Positions 33,415 to 44,965 of a stretch of 64,000 bases of DNA are shown one piece after another. Position numbers and translations under genes: made by a program. Source of the DNA: Paractinoplanes tereljensis (GTDB taxonomy: Bacteria; Actinomycetota; Actinomycetes; Mycobacteriales; Micromonosporaceae). The notes below the pieces were generated by a model that saw nothing but the letters and a program-made list of their open reading frames with translations, did not search any database and had not been told where the DNA came from. The stretch covers positions 78,602 to 142,601 of the forward strand of contig NZ_BOMY01000028.1 in the NCBI RefSeq assembly GCF_016862435.1, read 5' to 3'. The first letter of the stretch is position 1. The number at the start of each line of letters is the position of its first letter.

Positions 33415-34440
33415 GTGACATTTGCCGCCTCTAATGACCGCTACGACTCCATGGAGTACCGGCGGACCGGGCGCAGCGGCCTGAAGCTGCCCGTCGTCTC
33501 GCTGGGCCTGTGGCACAACTTCGGTGACGACAAGCCGATCGAGACGCAGCGGGCCATCCTGCGCCGCGCCTTCGACCTCGGCATCACCCACTTCGACCTG
33601 GCCAACAACTACGGCCCGCCGTACGGCTCGGCCGAGTCCAACTTCGGCCGGATCCTGGCGCAGGACTTCCTGCCGTACCGCGATGAGCTGGTGATCTCGA
33701 CCAAGGCCGGGTACGACATGTGGCCCGGCCCGTACGGCGATCTGGGTTCCCGGAAGTACCTGACCGCGTCGCTGGACCAGTCGCTGAAGCGGATGGGCCT
33801 CGACTACGTCGACATCTTCTACTCGCACCGGCACGACCCGGACACCCCGCTCGAGGAGACGATGGGCGCGCTGGACGCGGCCGTCCGTTCCGGCAAGGCG
33901 CTGTACGCCGGCATCTCGTCGTACTCCCCAGAAAAGACCGTCGAGGCGGCCGCGATCCTGCGTGACCTGGGCACGCCGCTGCTGATTCACCAGCCGTCCT
34001 ACTCGATGCTCAATCGCTGGATCGAGGAGGGACTGCTCGGCGCCCTGGAATCGGTCGGCGCTGGGTGCATCGCGTTCTCCCCGCTCGCGCAGGGCATGCT
34101 CACCGATCGCTATCTGGGCGGAGTCCCTGCGGATTCGCGCGCGAGCCAGGACAAATCGCTCTCGACCGAGTTGCTCAGCGCGGACAATTTGGACAAAACT
34201 CGTGCGCTGAACGATATCGCCGGGCGGCGGGGTCAATCCCTTGCGCAGATGGCGATCGCCTGGGTGCTGCGCGACCAGCGGATGACCTCGACGGTGCTGG
34301 GCGCCAGCTCGGTGCGTCAGCTGGAGAACAACGTGGCCGCGCTGGCCAACACGTCGTTCAGCGACGACGAGCTGGCCGAGATCGACAAGTACGCCACCGA
34401 GTCCGGCATCAACCTCTGGGCCCGCTCCAGCGACTCCTGA
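33415..34440 (+). CDS. Aldo/keto reductase, YghZ/glyceraldehyde-3-P reductase-like
   Basis: A 341-residue reductase of the AKR14-like group. Features: MEYRRTGRSGLKLPVVSLGLW, DLANNYGPPYGSAESNFG with the catalytic Asp and Tyr, STKAGYDMWPGPYGD with the Lys, and YSHRHDPDTPLEETM with the His. The conserved MWPGPYGD stretch is typical of E. coli YghZ-like enzymes acting on L-glyceraldehyde 3-phosphate and methylglyoxal. GTG start at 33415. The two adjacent reductases are not closely similar, so this is not a recent duplication. Confidence 0.9.
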   Translation: MTFAASNDRYDSMEYRRTGRSGLKLPVVSLGLWHNFGDDKPIETQRAILRRAFDLGITHFDLANNYGPPYGSAESNFGRILAQDFLPYRDELVISTKAGYDMWPGPYGDLGSRKYLTASLDQSLKRMGLDYVDIFYSHRHDPDTPLEETMGALDAAVRSGKALYAGISSYSPEKTVEAAAILRDLGTPLLIHQPSYSMLNRWIEEGLLGALESVGAGCIAFSPLAQGMLTDRYLGGVPADSRASQDKSLSTELLSADNLDKTRALNDIAGRRGQSLAQMAIAWVLRDQRMTSTVLGASSVRQLENNVAALANTSFSDDELAEIDKYATESGINLWARSSDS

Positions 34441-34510
34441 CCAGGCGTCACACGGTTTCGCACACGCCGCGGCGGCACAGTGCTCCCATCCGTTCAAGGG
34501 GGGAGACACT

Positions 34511-34732
34511 GTGCCGCTTATCAATGTCCGGGTCATCGAGGGAGTCTTCGACACGGCCCAGAAGAATCGCATGATCGAGGACCTGACCAACGCGATGGTC
34601 GCGATCGAGGGCGAGAACATGCGCCCGGTGACCTGGGTCGTGGTCGAGGAGGTGGCCAGCGGTGAATGGGGGATCGCCGGCAAGCCGCTGACCACGGCCG
34701 ATGTCCGGGCGCTGGCCGCCGGCGTCAGCTGA
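34511..34732 (+). CDS. 4-oxalocrotonate tautomerase-family protein
   Basis: A 73-residue tautomerase. After removal of the initiator (GTG at 34511, preceded by GGGGGGAG) the N-terminal residue is Pro, the general base of the family (PLINVRVIEGVF). The following helix QKNRMIEDLTNAMVAIEG and the strand VTWVVVEEV match the beta-alpha-beta unit of a hexameric 4-OT. Role in enol-keto isomerisation; the pathway is not evident. Same strand as, and 12 bases before, the BTAD regulator. Confidence 0.85.
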   Translation: MPLINVRVIEGVFDTAQKNRMIEDLTNAMVAIEGENMRPVTWVVVEEVASGEWGIAGKPLTTADVRALAAGVS

Positions 34733-34743
34733 GCGACTGCCGG

Positions 34744-36474
34744 ATGCCGTCGTCCCGTGCAGAATCATCCGACGTGGGGGCGACGATTCAGCTACTCGGG
34801 CGGCCCGGCATTCATCGGCCGGGCGAGCAGGGCCCGCGGCCACGCGGCCGGAAGACCTGGGCCCTGCTCGCCCTGGCCTCGCTCAGCGAGCGCCCGGTGC
34901 CGCGGCACGAGCTGGTGCGGATGCTGTTCCCGGACGCCGGCGACGCTCCGGCCGCCCTGCGCTGGTCCCTCTCCGAGCTGCGCCGGGGCCTGCGCCCCGA
35001 CGCCCGCATCGACGGCGATCCGGTGGCCCTCGACCTGGGCCGCGACACCGTGGTGGACGCCCAGCAGGTGCTGGCCGGCCAGGCCGATCTCGATGCGGGG
35101 GAGCTGCTGGCCGGCATCGACCTGACCGACTGCCCCGAGTTCGACCTGTGGCTGTCCCACCAGCGCGAACGCATGGCCGCCGCGCTGCGCGCGTCGTTGC
35201 GCGCCGCGATCGACACCCGGCTGGCCGGCCATCGCCCGGCCGAAGCGGTGCCACTGGCCCGCCGCCTGGTCCAGCTGGCCCCGTTGGAAGAGCAAAATCA
35301 CGAGCTTCTGGTACGCGCATTGGCCGCAACCGGCGACCGCATCACCGCGCATGCCGCCGCGTCCGCTTGCGCCGCCCTGTTCGCACGCGAGTTGGGCGTG
35401 CGCCCGTCACCCCGGGTCGCCGCCGCCGGTAACGCGGCCTGGGGGCTGACCGTGCTGCCGGACGGGCGGCGGCTGCTGGCTCGGCTCGAGGTGGAGGCGG
35501 GGAAGGCCGCGCTCGCGGCGGGGGCGACCGCCGACGGGCTCGAGCGGCTGCGGTCGGCGGCCGCGATGGCCGGCGAGCTCGGCGACGAGCGCGTGCAGGG
35601 CGAGGCTCAGGCGGCGCTCGGCGCGGCGATGGTGCACTCGGTCGCGCTGACCGAGCCGGCCGGGGTGGCCGCGCTGCGGCGGGCGGCCGAGCTGGCCCGG
35701 AGCACCGGTGACCGGGCGACCGCGGCCACCGCCGGGCGGGAACTGGCCTTCGTGGCGCTCGGCTCGCGGGCCGCCGCCGGTTCGGCGCTGCTGCGGGCGG
35801 CCCGGGAGCTGGCCGGCGACGACGACGGCAAGCTGTCGGCGGTGCTCGGAGTAGAGGCGTTCGCGCTCACCGACAGCGGCCGGGCCGGGCCGGCGGCGGA
35901 ACGGTTCCGCCGCTCGATCGAGCTTGCCGACCGGGCCGGCGAGCCGCGCAAGGCGGCCTGGTCGCTGGCGCTGCTGGCCCGGGGCGAGCTGATCGCCGGC
36001 GACCTGGCGGCGGCCCGGGATGATATCGACCGGGCGATGGCACTTGTCACCGCCGAGCGCTGGACCGCCTTCCAGCCGTTCGTGCTGGCCATCGCGGCCG
36101 AGCTCGACCTGCATGAGGGCCGGCTCGACGAGGCCGGTCAGCGGCTGGCCGCCGCCTGGACCACCGCGGTCCGGCTCGGCGACCCGTGCTGGTTGTCAGT
36201 GACCGGGCGCGGGCTCGGCCTGCTCGCCGCCCGGCGCGGCAATCCGGCCGAGGCGATCCGGTGGCTCGACGGCGCCTACCATCGCACCACCGACCGGCCG
36301 CCGCTGATCTGCCGGTGGATGGACGCCGCGACGCTCGACTCGATCTGCGACGTGGCCACCGCCTTCCGGCTGCCCCGCGCCCGGGCGGCGGTCGCCGAAC
36401 TGGCCAGCCTCGGTGCGCGCGCCCGGCTGCCAATCTATGCGGCCCGGGCCCGCGCCTATCAAGCTCTGTCCTGA
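34744..36474 (+). CDS. BTAD-domain (SARP-like) regulator with TPR-like C-terminus
   Basis: A 576-residue putative transcriptional regulator. An OmpR-like winged helix (~25-95; LLGRPGI, KTWALLALASLSERPVPRHELV in two pieces) is followed by a bacterial transcriptional activation domain (BTAD, ~100-245; FDLWLSHQRERM, FARELGVRPSP) and a ~330-residue alpha-helical region of TPR-like repeats (residues ~250-576). There is no NB-ARC ATPase, so it is smaller than AfsR. ATG 34744 is used; GTG 34774 (VGATIQLLGRPG) is an alternative. RidA is encoded 9 bases downstream. Target genes unknown. Confidence 0.8.
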   Translation: MPSSRAESSDVGATIQLLGRPGIHRPGEQGPRPRGRKTWALLALASLSERPVPRHELVRMLFPDAGDAPAALRWSLSELRRGLRPDARIDGDPVALDLGRDTVVDAQQVLAGQADLDAGELLAGIDLTDCPEFDLWLSHQRERMAAALRASLRAAIDTRLAGHRPAEAVPLARRLVQLAPLEEQNHELLVRALAATGDRITAHAAASACAALFARELGVRPSPRVAAAGNAAWGLTVLPDGRRLLARLEVEAGKAALAAGATADGLERLRSAAAMAGELGDERVQGEAQAALGAAMVHSVALTEPAGVAALRRAAELARSTGDRATAATAGRELAFVALGSRAAAGSALLRAARELAGDDDGKLSAVLGVEAFALTDSGRAGPAAERFRRSIELADRAGEPRKAAWSLALLARGELIAGDLAAARDDIDRAMALVTAERWTAFQPFVLAIAAELDLHEGRLDEAGQRLAAAWTTAVRLGDPCWLSVTGRGLGLLAARRGNPAEAIRWLDGAYHRTTDRPPLICRWMDAATLDSICDVATAFRLPRARAAVAELASLGARARLPIYAARARAYQALS

Positions 36475-36483
36475 AGGGACGTC

Positions 36484-36879
36484 ATGGAACGACTCGCCAT
36501 CTCCACCGATCAGGCGCCGCCCGCGATCGGCCCGTACAGTCAGGCGATCGTGGCCGGGGGTTTGGTCTTCTGTTCCGGCACCGCCGGGATCGACCCGGCG
36601 ACCGGCGAGATCCCGCCCGGCATCGCCGAGCAGACCCGGCTCGCCCTGCGCAACCTCGACGCCGTGCTGACCGCGGCCGGCGCCTCGCTGTCGACGCTGG
36701 TCAAGACCACGATCTACTACCGGCACGTGGCCGACTTCGCGACGATCAACGAGATCTACGCCGAGCACATGCCGGACCCGCCGCCGGCCCGGTCGGCCCC
36801 GTCCGGCATCGACCTGCCGCGCGGCCTGCTGATCTCGATCGAGGCCGTCGCCACCGTGCAGAGATGGGCCGGTTCCTAG
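36484..36879 (+). CDS. RidA-family enamine/imine deaminase
   Basis: A 131-residue Rid protein that hydrolyses reactive 2-aminoacrylate-type enamines. The N-terminal STDQAPPAIGPYSQAI, the central VFCSGTAGIDPATGE and the conserved Arg in ARSAPSGIDLP followed by ISIEAVA fit the trimeric family; Arg presence suggests an active RidA-like enzyme. AAGGGACGTC precedes the ATG. The stop codon TAG sits exactly in the loop of a 17-pair terminator stem, so the last coding bases double as the 5' arm. Confidence 0.9.
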   Translation: MERLAISTDQAPPAIGPYSQAIVAGGLVFCSGTAGIDPATGEIPPGIAEQTRLALRNLDAVLTAAGASLSTLVKTTIYYRHVADFATINEIYAEHMPDPPPARSAPSGIDLPRGLLISIEAVATVQRWAGS

Positions 36880-36897
36880 AGGAACCGGCCCATCTCT
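36860..36897 (+). terminator. Strong terminator overlapping the ridA-like stop codon
   Basis: AGAGATGGGCCGGTTCC (36860-36876) pairs perfectly with GGAACCGGCCCATCTCT (36881-36897) around the loop TAGA. The 5' arm encodes the last residues RWAGS and the TAG stop is inside the loop. The hairpin is symmetrical and lies between convergent genes, so it may work in both directions. Confidence 0.85.
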
Positions 36898-36904
36898 ATA
36901 TGAG

Positions 36905-37129
36905 TTACCAGCGGCGGCGGCGGTAGTGGCCGTGGTGCCGGTAGTGCCCATGGTGTCGGTAGTGGCCGTGATAGCCGTGCTGCTGCGGCGGGTAGGGGCT
37001 ACGACCGTGGCCGTAGCCGTGACGGTGCGTCATGCGCTGGACCTTCGACGCGACCATCGAGAGCAGGAAACGCTTGACGAAGCCGCTCAACCGGGGTGCC
37101 GTCCTTCCGTTGGAAGCTTGGCACTTCAC
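36905..37129 (-). CDS. Small His/Tyr/Gly-rich protein, unknown function
   Basis: A frame of up to 74 residues. The N-terminal part includes an amphipathic stretch (SGFVKRFLLSMVASKVQRM) and the C-terminal half is low-complexity, with three copies of HYRHHG/HYRR-type repeats ending HYRRRRW. Such His/Tyr/Arg-rich tails can bind metal or nucleic acid, but nothing proves it. The start is uncertain: GTG 37129 is the longest option, while TTG 37090 begins right at SGFVK with GGAAGG 12 bases ahead. It ends next to a bidirectional-looking hairpin. Translation is not certain. Confidence 0.45.
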   Translation of the reverse strand: MKCQASNGRTAPRLSGFVKRFLLSMVASKVQRMTHRHGYGHGRSPYPPQQHGYHGHYRHHGHYRHHGHYRRRRW

Positions 37130-37181
37130 GGTAACGGGCGATGTCGAGTACTCCCTGTGACCGACCTGAGCGGTTCCTGAG

Positions 37182-40823
<3,642 letters not shown>

Positions 40824-40828
40824 ACCGA

Positions 40829-40917
40829 CCACCTCCGTGGTAAACAACGGAGGCGCCCTTGGTCGGAATTCACCGAGCGAGCGTGGCGGGTGTCACCCCG
40901 TTGCAGCGCCTCTCGCT
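40829..40917 (-). ncRNA. Putative S-adenosylhomocysteine (SAH) riboswitch in the metH leader
   Basis: On the minus strand the leader reads AGCGAG (40917-40912), AGGCGCTGCAAC, a GGGT-GAC-ACCC hairpin, GCCACG, CTCGCT (40881-40876), then CAAGGGCGCCT (ending 40851). AGGCGC/GCGCCT would form P1, and AGCGAG/CTCGCT the pseudoknot; GCTGCAAC, GCCA-G-CTCG and CAA-GGCGC correspond to conserved blocks of the SAH riboswitch as I remember it. The 3' arm of P1 overlaps CCTCCGT (40853-40847), which can instead pair with ACGGAGG (40838-40832) containing the metH Shine-Dalgarno. Ligand binding would then free the ribosome site: an ON switch, sensible because MetH consumes homocysteine made from SAH. Confidence 0.75.
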
Positions 40918-40943
40918 TCGGACCCACAAAGCTACCCCACTTG

Positions 40944-42611
40944 TCACTTGGCATCGGCGTACGCACCAACTACTGAGACGTCCAGCGGAAAGCGCACCGA
41001 GGTCTCCCCGAACAGCAACCGTCCGGCCGCCGCCGCGCACTCGTTGACCGCGGCCACCACGGTTTCGGCCTCCTCGGCCGGGCAATGCACCACCACCTCG
41101 TCGTGCACGAACAGCACCATTTCCGCCTTCATTCCGGTCAGCGCGGTGCGCAGCGTTGCCAGCAGGGTCAGCGCCCACTCGGCCGCGGTCGCCTGGATGA
41201 CGAAGTTGCGGGTGAAGCGGCCGCGGGCCCGGCCGGACGCGCCGCCCTGGGTCTCGCCCGAACCGGTCTCCTCCGGCGGATCGAGGCCTGCCTCGCGCCC
41301 GGCGGCGGCCGGTGGGCAGGTGCGGCCCAGCCAGGATCGGACCAGGCCGCCGGCCTCGCCGGTGCGGGCCGCGGCCTCGACGAACTCGAACGCCTTCGGG
41401 TACTGCTTGCGGAGCACGGCCAGCGCCGGAATCGCGTTGCCGCCGGTCTGACCGTACATCGCGCCGATCAGGGCCACCTTGGCCTTGGCCCGGTCGCCGT
41501 CGAACGAATCGGCGGCCAGCGCCGCGTAGAGGTCACCGGCCGCACCGGCCGCGGCGAACCGCTGGTCCCCGGAGACGGCCGCCAGCATGCGCGGCTCCAG
41601 CTGGCCGGCGTCGGCGACCACGAACCGCCAGCCCGGGTCGGCCACCACCGCGCGGCGCACCACCTTGGGCACCTGCAGAGCGCCGCCGCCCCGGGTCGCC
41701 CAGCGACCGGACACCACGCCACCCGGCACGTATTCCGGGCGGAACCGGCCATCGCGCACCCAGGCCTCGCACCAGGTCCAGCCGTGCGCCGTCCAGATGC
41801 GGTAGAGCTCCTTGTATTCCAGCAGCGGCCGCACCGCCGGGTGGTCGACCTGTTTCAGCACCCACTGCCGGGTGTTGGGGATGGTCACCCCGTTGCGGGC
41901 GAACGCCTTGACCACCTCGGCCGGGGAGTCGGGGTGCAGGCCGTGCATGCCCAACGCCTGGTTGATCTCGGCGGTCAGCTCGGCCAGCCGGCGCGGCGGC
42001 CCGACCGGCTGCGGCGCACCGAGCAACTCGCGCAGCAGCTCGTCGTGCAGGTCGGCCCGCCACGGCAGGCCGGTGTGTCCCATCTCGGCCCCGACCAGGG
42101 CACCCGCCGACTCGGCCGCGACCAGCAGCCGGAATCGCCCGGGGTGCTCGGTGGCAGCGATGCGGGCGTGCTGATCCGCGTACACCTCCTGGACCGCCTC
42201 AAGCACGTCGAAGCCGGCGGCGGCGGGCGGAGCGCTTGTGGTCTCGAAGAGGGCGGCCTGGGCGAAGCCGGGCGGCTCGGCCGCCAGGCGAGGCTTGTCG
42301 GGTGGGACCGGCAGGCCGTGCAACCGGGCCCGGGCCGCCGCCAGCGCCCGCGGCGCACCCCACCGTCCGGCCTGGCCGAGCAGCAGCGCCTCGGTGAGCT
42401 CGAGGTCGTGGCAGCGGGCCACCCGGACGCCCGCGCGCAGCAGCACCGGATAGAGATCGAAGGTGGCCGGCCAGACCCAGCGCGGATGATCGGCCGCCTC
42501 CCGCTCGCCGATCGCCGCCGCCAGGTCGGGCACGTGCCGGGGCGGGCCGAGGGGGGTCCCGTCGGCCCGCAGATCGAGCAGGCGCCCGTCGGGCGCCACC
42601 GCTACCAGCAC
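40944..42611 (-). CDS. Family-A DNA polymerase-like protein (3'-5' exonuclease/polymerase type)
   Basis: A 555-residue relative of the Klenow part of DNA polymerase I. A divergent N-terminal exonuclease-like domain (~1-180) lacks clear DEDD metal ligands. The polymerase part has motif A VVADAGQLEPRMLAA (Asp present, but the usual Y-S-Q-I-E-L-R reads A-G-Q-L-E-P-R), a finger region AKVALIGAMYGQTGG, and motif C FVHDEVVVHCP with the catalytic Asp. No 5' nuclease domain. Such short PolA-like proteins are widespread in actinobacteria beside a full PolA; role probably in repair. Sits 120 bases upstream of metH on the same strand. Confidence 0.85.
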   Translation of the reverse strand: MLVAVAPDGRLLDLRADGTPLGPPRHVPDLAAAIGEREAADHPRWVWPATFDLYPVLLRAGVRVARCHDLELTEALLLGQAGRWGAPRALAAARARLHGLPVPPDKPRLAAEPPGFAQAALFETTSAPPAAAGFDVLEAVQEVYADQHARIAATEHPGRFRLLVAAESAGALVGAEMGHTGLPWRADLHDELLRELLGAPQPVGPPRRLAELTAEINQALGMHGLHPDSPAEVVKAFARNGVTIPNTRQWVLKQVDHPAVRPLLEYKELYRIWTAHGWTWCEAWVRDGRFRPEYVPGGVVSGRWATRGGGALQVPKVVRRAVVADPGWRFVVADAGQLEPRMLAAVSGDQRFAAAGAAGDLYAALAADSFDGDRAKAKVALIGAMYGQTGGNAIPALAVLRKQYPKAFEFVEAAARTGEAGGLVRSWLGRTCPPAAAGREAGLDPPEETGSGETQGGASGRARGRFTRNFVIQATAAEWALTLLATLRTALTGMKAEMVLFVHDEVVVHCPAEEAETVVAAVNECAAAAGRLLFGETSVRFPLDVSVVGAYADAK

Positions 42612-42647
42612 CCCGTCATTGTGCGGCCGGGGTACGACAGTTTTGAG

Positions 42648-43013
42648 CTAGAGCCAGACGGTGGCGAGCCAGGCGACCACCGCGGCCAGCACCAGCAGGA
42701 CGGCGTTGAGCCAGAGCACGCTGATCTCGCCGCGGCGCAGGTGCACGATCGCCCCGCCGATCTGGATCAGCACCAGGCCGATCGCGGCGACCAGGGCGAG
42801 GCCCTCAGCGATGCCGGTGAGCGGGGGCAAAATCAGGCCCAGCCCGCCGAGGATCTCCAGCGTGCCGATCAGCCGGACCACCGGCATCGGGATCTGGTCG
42901 ACCCAGCCCATCATCGGCCGCAGCTTCTCCTGGCTCTGGCTGACCTTCTGCACGCCGGCGAAAAGGTAGAAGACGGCGAGCAAGCCGCCGGCGATCCAGT
43001 ACGCGATTTCCAT
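42648..43013 (-). CDS. DoxX-family membrane protein
   Basis: A 121-residue protein with four predicted membrane spans (AYWIAGGLLAVFYLFAGVQK; PVVRLIGTLEILGGLGLIL; LALVAAIGLVLIQIGGAIVH; WLNAVLLVLAAVVAWLAT) in the DoxX layout. AAGGGG precedes the ATG. Members of the family help handle thiol or quinone stress in some bacteria and are often controlled by HxlR-type regulators; here the divergent HxlR gene and a palindrome between the two make that link likely. Confidence 0.88.
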   Translation of the reverse strand: MEIAYWIAGGLLAVFYLFAGVQKVSQSQEKLRPMMGWVDQIPMPVVRLIGTLEILGGLGLILPPLTGIAEGLALVAAIGLVLIQIGGAIVHLRRGEISVLWLNAVLLVLAAVVAWLATVWL

Positions 43014-43025
43014 GGCAGGCCCCTT

Positions 43026-43046
43026 GGTTACTATCAGGAAGTAACC
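43026..43046. promoter_or_regulatory. Candidate HxlR operator
   Basis: GGTTACT (43026-43032) and AGTAACC (43040-43046) are exact inverted arms around ATCAGGA, in the 75-102 base region between the divergent DoxX and HxlR genes. The TTACT-N7-AGTAA core resembles TACT...AGTA sites of HxlR/YodB-type repressors. A second dyad, CCCCAT-C-ATGGGG, overlaps its right edge (43044-43056). Confidence 0.6.
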
Positions 43047-43115
43047 CCATCATGGGGTACTCAAGAGGGCCTTACAAAAGGCACATCCGTGTGCCTGACG
43101 AACGGCGGTGTGGCC

Positions 43116-43484
43116 ATGAAGTACGTGCACAGCTGCATGATCCGCGGCGACGGCGGCCGCACGCTGCGGGCCATCCTCGATCAGATCTGCAACAAATGGA
43201 CCCTGCTGGTGGTGGCCACCCTCGACGGCGGCACGCTGCGCTTCAAGGAGCTGCACCAGCGGATCCCCGGCATCTCCCAGCGGATGCTCACCCTGACCCT
43301 GCGCCACCTGGAACGCGACGGCCTGGTGTCCCGCACGGTGCACGCCGAGGTGCCGCCGCGGGTGGAATACGAGCTGACCGCGACCGGCCGCAGCCTGCTG
43401 GAACCGGCGCTGGCCCTGGCCGGCTGGGCGATCGAGCACGTGCCGCAGATCGAGGCCAGCCGGGAGGCGTACAAAAAGGCCTAG
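43116..43484 (+). CDS. HxlR-family transcriptional regulator
   Basis: A 122-residue winged-helix regulator of the HxlR type: the conserved N-terminal Cys (Cys7 in YVHSCMIRG), the ILDQICNKWTLLVVATL core, LHQRIPGISQRMLTLTLRHLE as recognition region (cited in part) and the wing PPRVEYELTATG. HxlR/YodB proteins often sense quinones or electrophiles through this Cys. ATG 43116 is used; GTG 43089 with AAAAGG upstream would add 9 residues. Divergent from DoxX with an operator-like dyad between. Its last 4 bases overlap the convergent gene at 43481. Confidence 0.88.
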   Translation: MKYVHSCMIRGDGGRTLRAILDQICNKWTLLVVATLDGGTLRFKELHQRIPGISQRMLTLTLRHLERDGLVSRTVHAEVPPRVEYELTATGRSLLEPALALAGWAIEHVPQIEASREAYKKA

Positions 43485-44308
43485 GGTGCGTTGTCCGCCC
43501 AGGTGTCGAGCTCGAAGCGGTGCAGCAGGCCCGGCGCGAACATCGCCGCGATCGACACCACCGCGATCGCGGTGAACGCGGTGCGCAGCACGATCGTCTC
43601 GGTCTTGCCGCCCACCCGCACGGCCAGCCCGTTCGGCACACCGATCATCCGCCACATCCGCCGGCCGGTGGGTATCGGCCACAGGATCGGCACGCCGGCC
43701 GAGGTGATGATGTCGCCCATCAAGTGCACGAAACAGCCCACCCCGACCGCGAAGCCGAGCATCGGGTAGCCGCGGTCACCGGGCAGGCTCGCCGCCGTCA
43801 GCCAGGCGATCACGCCCGAGCAGATCGTGACGATCACCCAGCCGGCCTTCTCGGCCCACTCGTCGAACAGGCCGCGCAGCGCCAGGCCGGCCATGAAGAA
43901 GATGATGCCGACCACGGCCCACTTGCCGTAGTGCGTGGCCAGCGCGGTCGTGCCCCAGCCGACCAGGGCCGCGAACGGCAGGGTGTGGGTGAACGTGCGG
44001 TGCCCGTTGTTGCGTCGCGGGTCCCGGCTGAGCCGGGTGGCGGTGTAGATGCCGAGCGAGATCTTCTCGATCACCTCGGCCGCGAACAGCGAGAACACCC
44101 CGAACGTACGGGCTACGGTCGCGCCGCCCTTGTTCCGGGTGACCTTGCCGGACAGATCGAGGTCGGGCAGCAGCGCGCCACCCGCACAGACCGTGGTGCC
44201 CACCGCCACCGCCAGCGGCGACTGGCTGTAACCCGCGAAGTGGTCCAGCGCCCAGCTGCCGGCCAGCCACGCGGCCGCCCCCGAAAGGGCGTGCGACGGT
44301 CCCATCAT
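43481..44308 (-). CDS. YdjM-like integral membrane metal-dependent hydrolase
   Basis: A 275-residue protein of the LexA-binding, inner-membrane-associated hydrolase (YdjM) family. It has multiple spans and the conserved polar motifs at helix ends: MMGPSHALSG, GALLPDLDLSG, HRTFTHTLPFA and CFVHLMGDIIT, which would cluster His and Asp residues as a metal site. GGGGAGGGG lies about 10 bases before the ATG at 44308, preferred over an in-frame upstream start. Function of the family is poorly defined. Convergent with the HxlR gene (4-base overlap). Confidence 0.85.
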   Translation of the reverse strand: MMGPSHALSGAAAWLAGSWALDHFAGYSQSPLAVAVGTTVCAGGALLPDLDLSGKVTRNKGGATVARTFGVFSLFAAEVIEKISLGIYTATRLSRDPRRNNGHRTFTHTLPFAALVGWGTTALATHYGKWAVVGIIFFMAGLALRGLFDEWAEKAGWVIVTICSGVIAWLTAASLPGDRGYPMLGFAVGVGCFVHLMGDIITSAGVPILWPIPTGRRMWRMIGVPNGLAVRVGGKTETIVLRTAFTAIAVVSIAAMFAPGLLHRFELDTWADNAP

Positions 44309-44395
44309 GTGCTGTTGTCCCCTCCCCGCAAGCCGCTCACTTTCGCAGAGCGGGGAGGGGCGTTCAACGACCGCCACGTCCACTGTCGATCTTTG

Positions 44396-44857
44396 TTACC
44401 GCCGCCACTCCGGGCCGTTCCACGGCGCTACCCGGTGCGCGTAGCTGTAGCGCGGTTCGTAATGGCTCCACCGGGCGTGCCGCACCAGCCCCATGACCAG
44501 GAAGACCAGCGGGATGGCGGGCCAGAAGAAGTGAGCGCCGGAGAGCACCCACAGTCCGGTCAGGATCCCGGCGGCGATCATCACGAAACTGGCATGCCGG
44601 CGCAGGGCCCGGCGTGTCGCGAGCCGGAACTCCGGCGCATGCGCCTCGGCCATCGCCCGCCGGCCCCCGTCGGGGAGATCGGCCGTCAGCGGGGCCAGCT
44701 CGTCGCGGTACTTGGTGGCGTACACGGCGGCCAGCCGCTCCTCGCCTTCCTCCAGGGTCAGGCGGCCCTCGGTCATCGCGGCACGCAGGATCTCGGCGAT
44801 CTGCTCCCGCTCGGAGTCGGAGGTCCGCATCCGGGTCGGGCTCTCGTTCGGGTTCAC
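44396..44857 (-). CDS. DUF1707 domain membrane protein
   Basis: A 153-residue protein: an N-terminal DUF1707 domain (~10-62; RTSDSEREQIAEILRAAMTE, LTLEEGEERLAAVYATK), a charged linker, then two membrane spans (SFVMIAAGILTGLWVLS and FWPAIPLVFLVMGLV, ~88-125) and a Tyr/Arg-rich cytoplasmic end. DUF1707 proteins are common in actinobacteria and many are linked to envelope-sensing two-component genes; here the next gene is a divergent sensor kinase 220 bases away. Role unknown. Confidence 0.87.
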   Translation of the reverse strand: MNPNESPTRMRTSDSEREQIAEILRAAMTEGRLTLEEGEERLAAVYATKYRDELAPLTADLPDGGRRAMAEAHAPEFRLATRRALRRHASFVMIAAGILTGLWVLSGAHFFWPAIPLVFLVMGLVRHARWSHYEPRYSYAHRVAPWNGPEWRR

Positions 44858-44965
44858 GTTGTCCTCCTCGTGGACGTCGTGCTTCCAGAGTCGGCCTTCC
44901 GCCGCTGCGCGGCGTCGCCCCGTCGGCGCATCTTCCGGGCGGCTTTCCGGCGGTCAGAGCCCATG

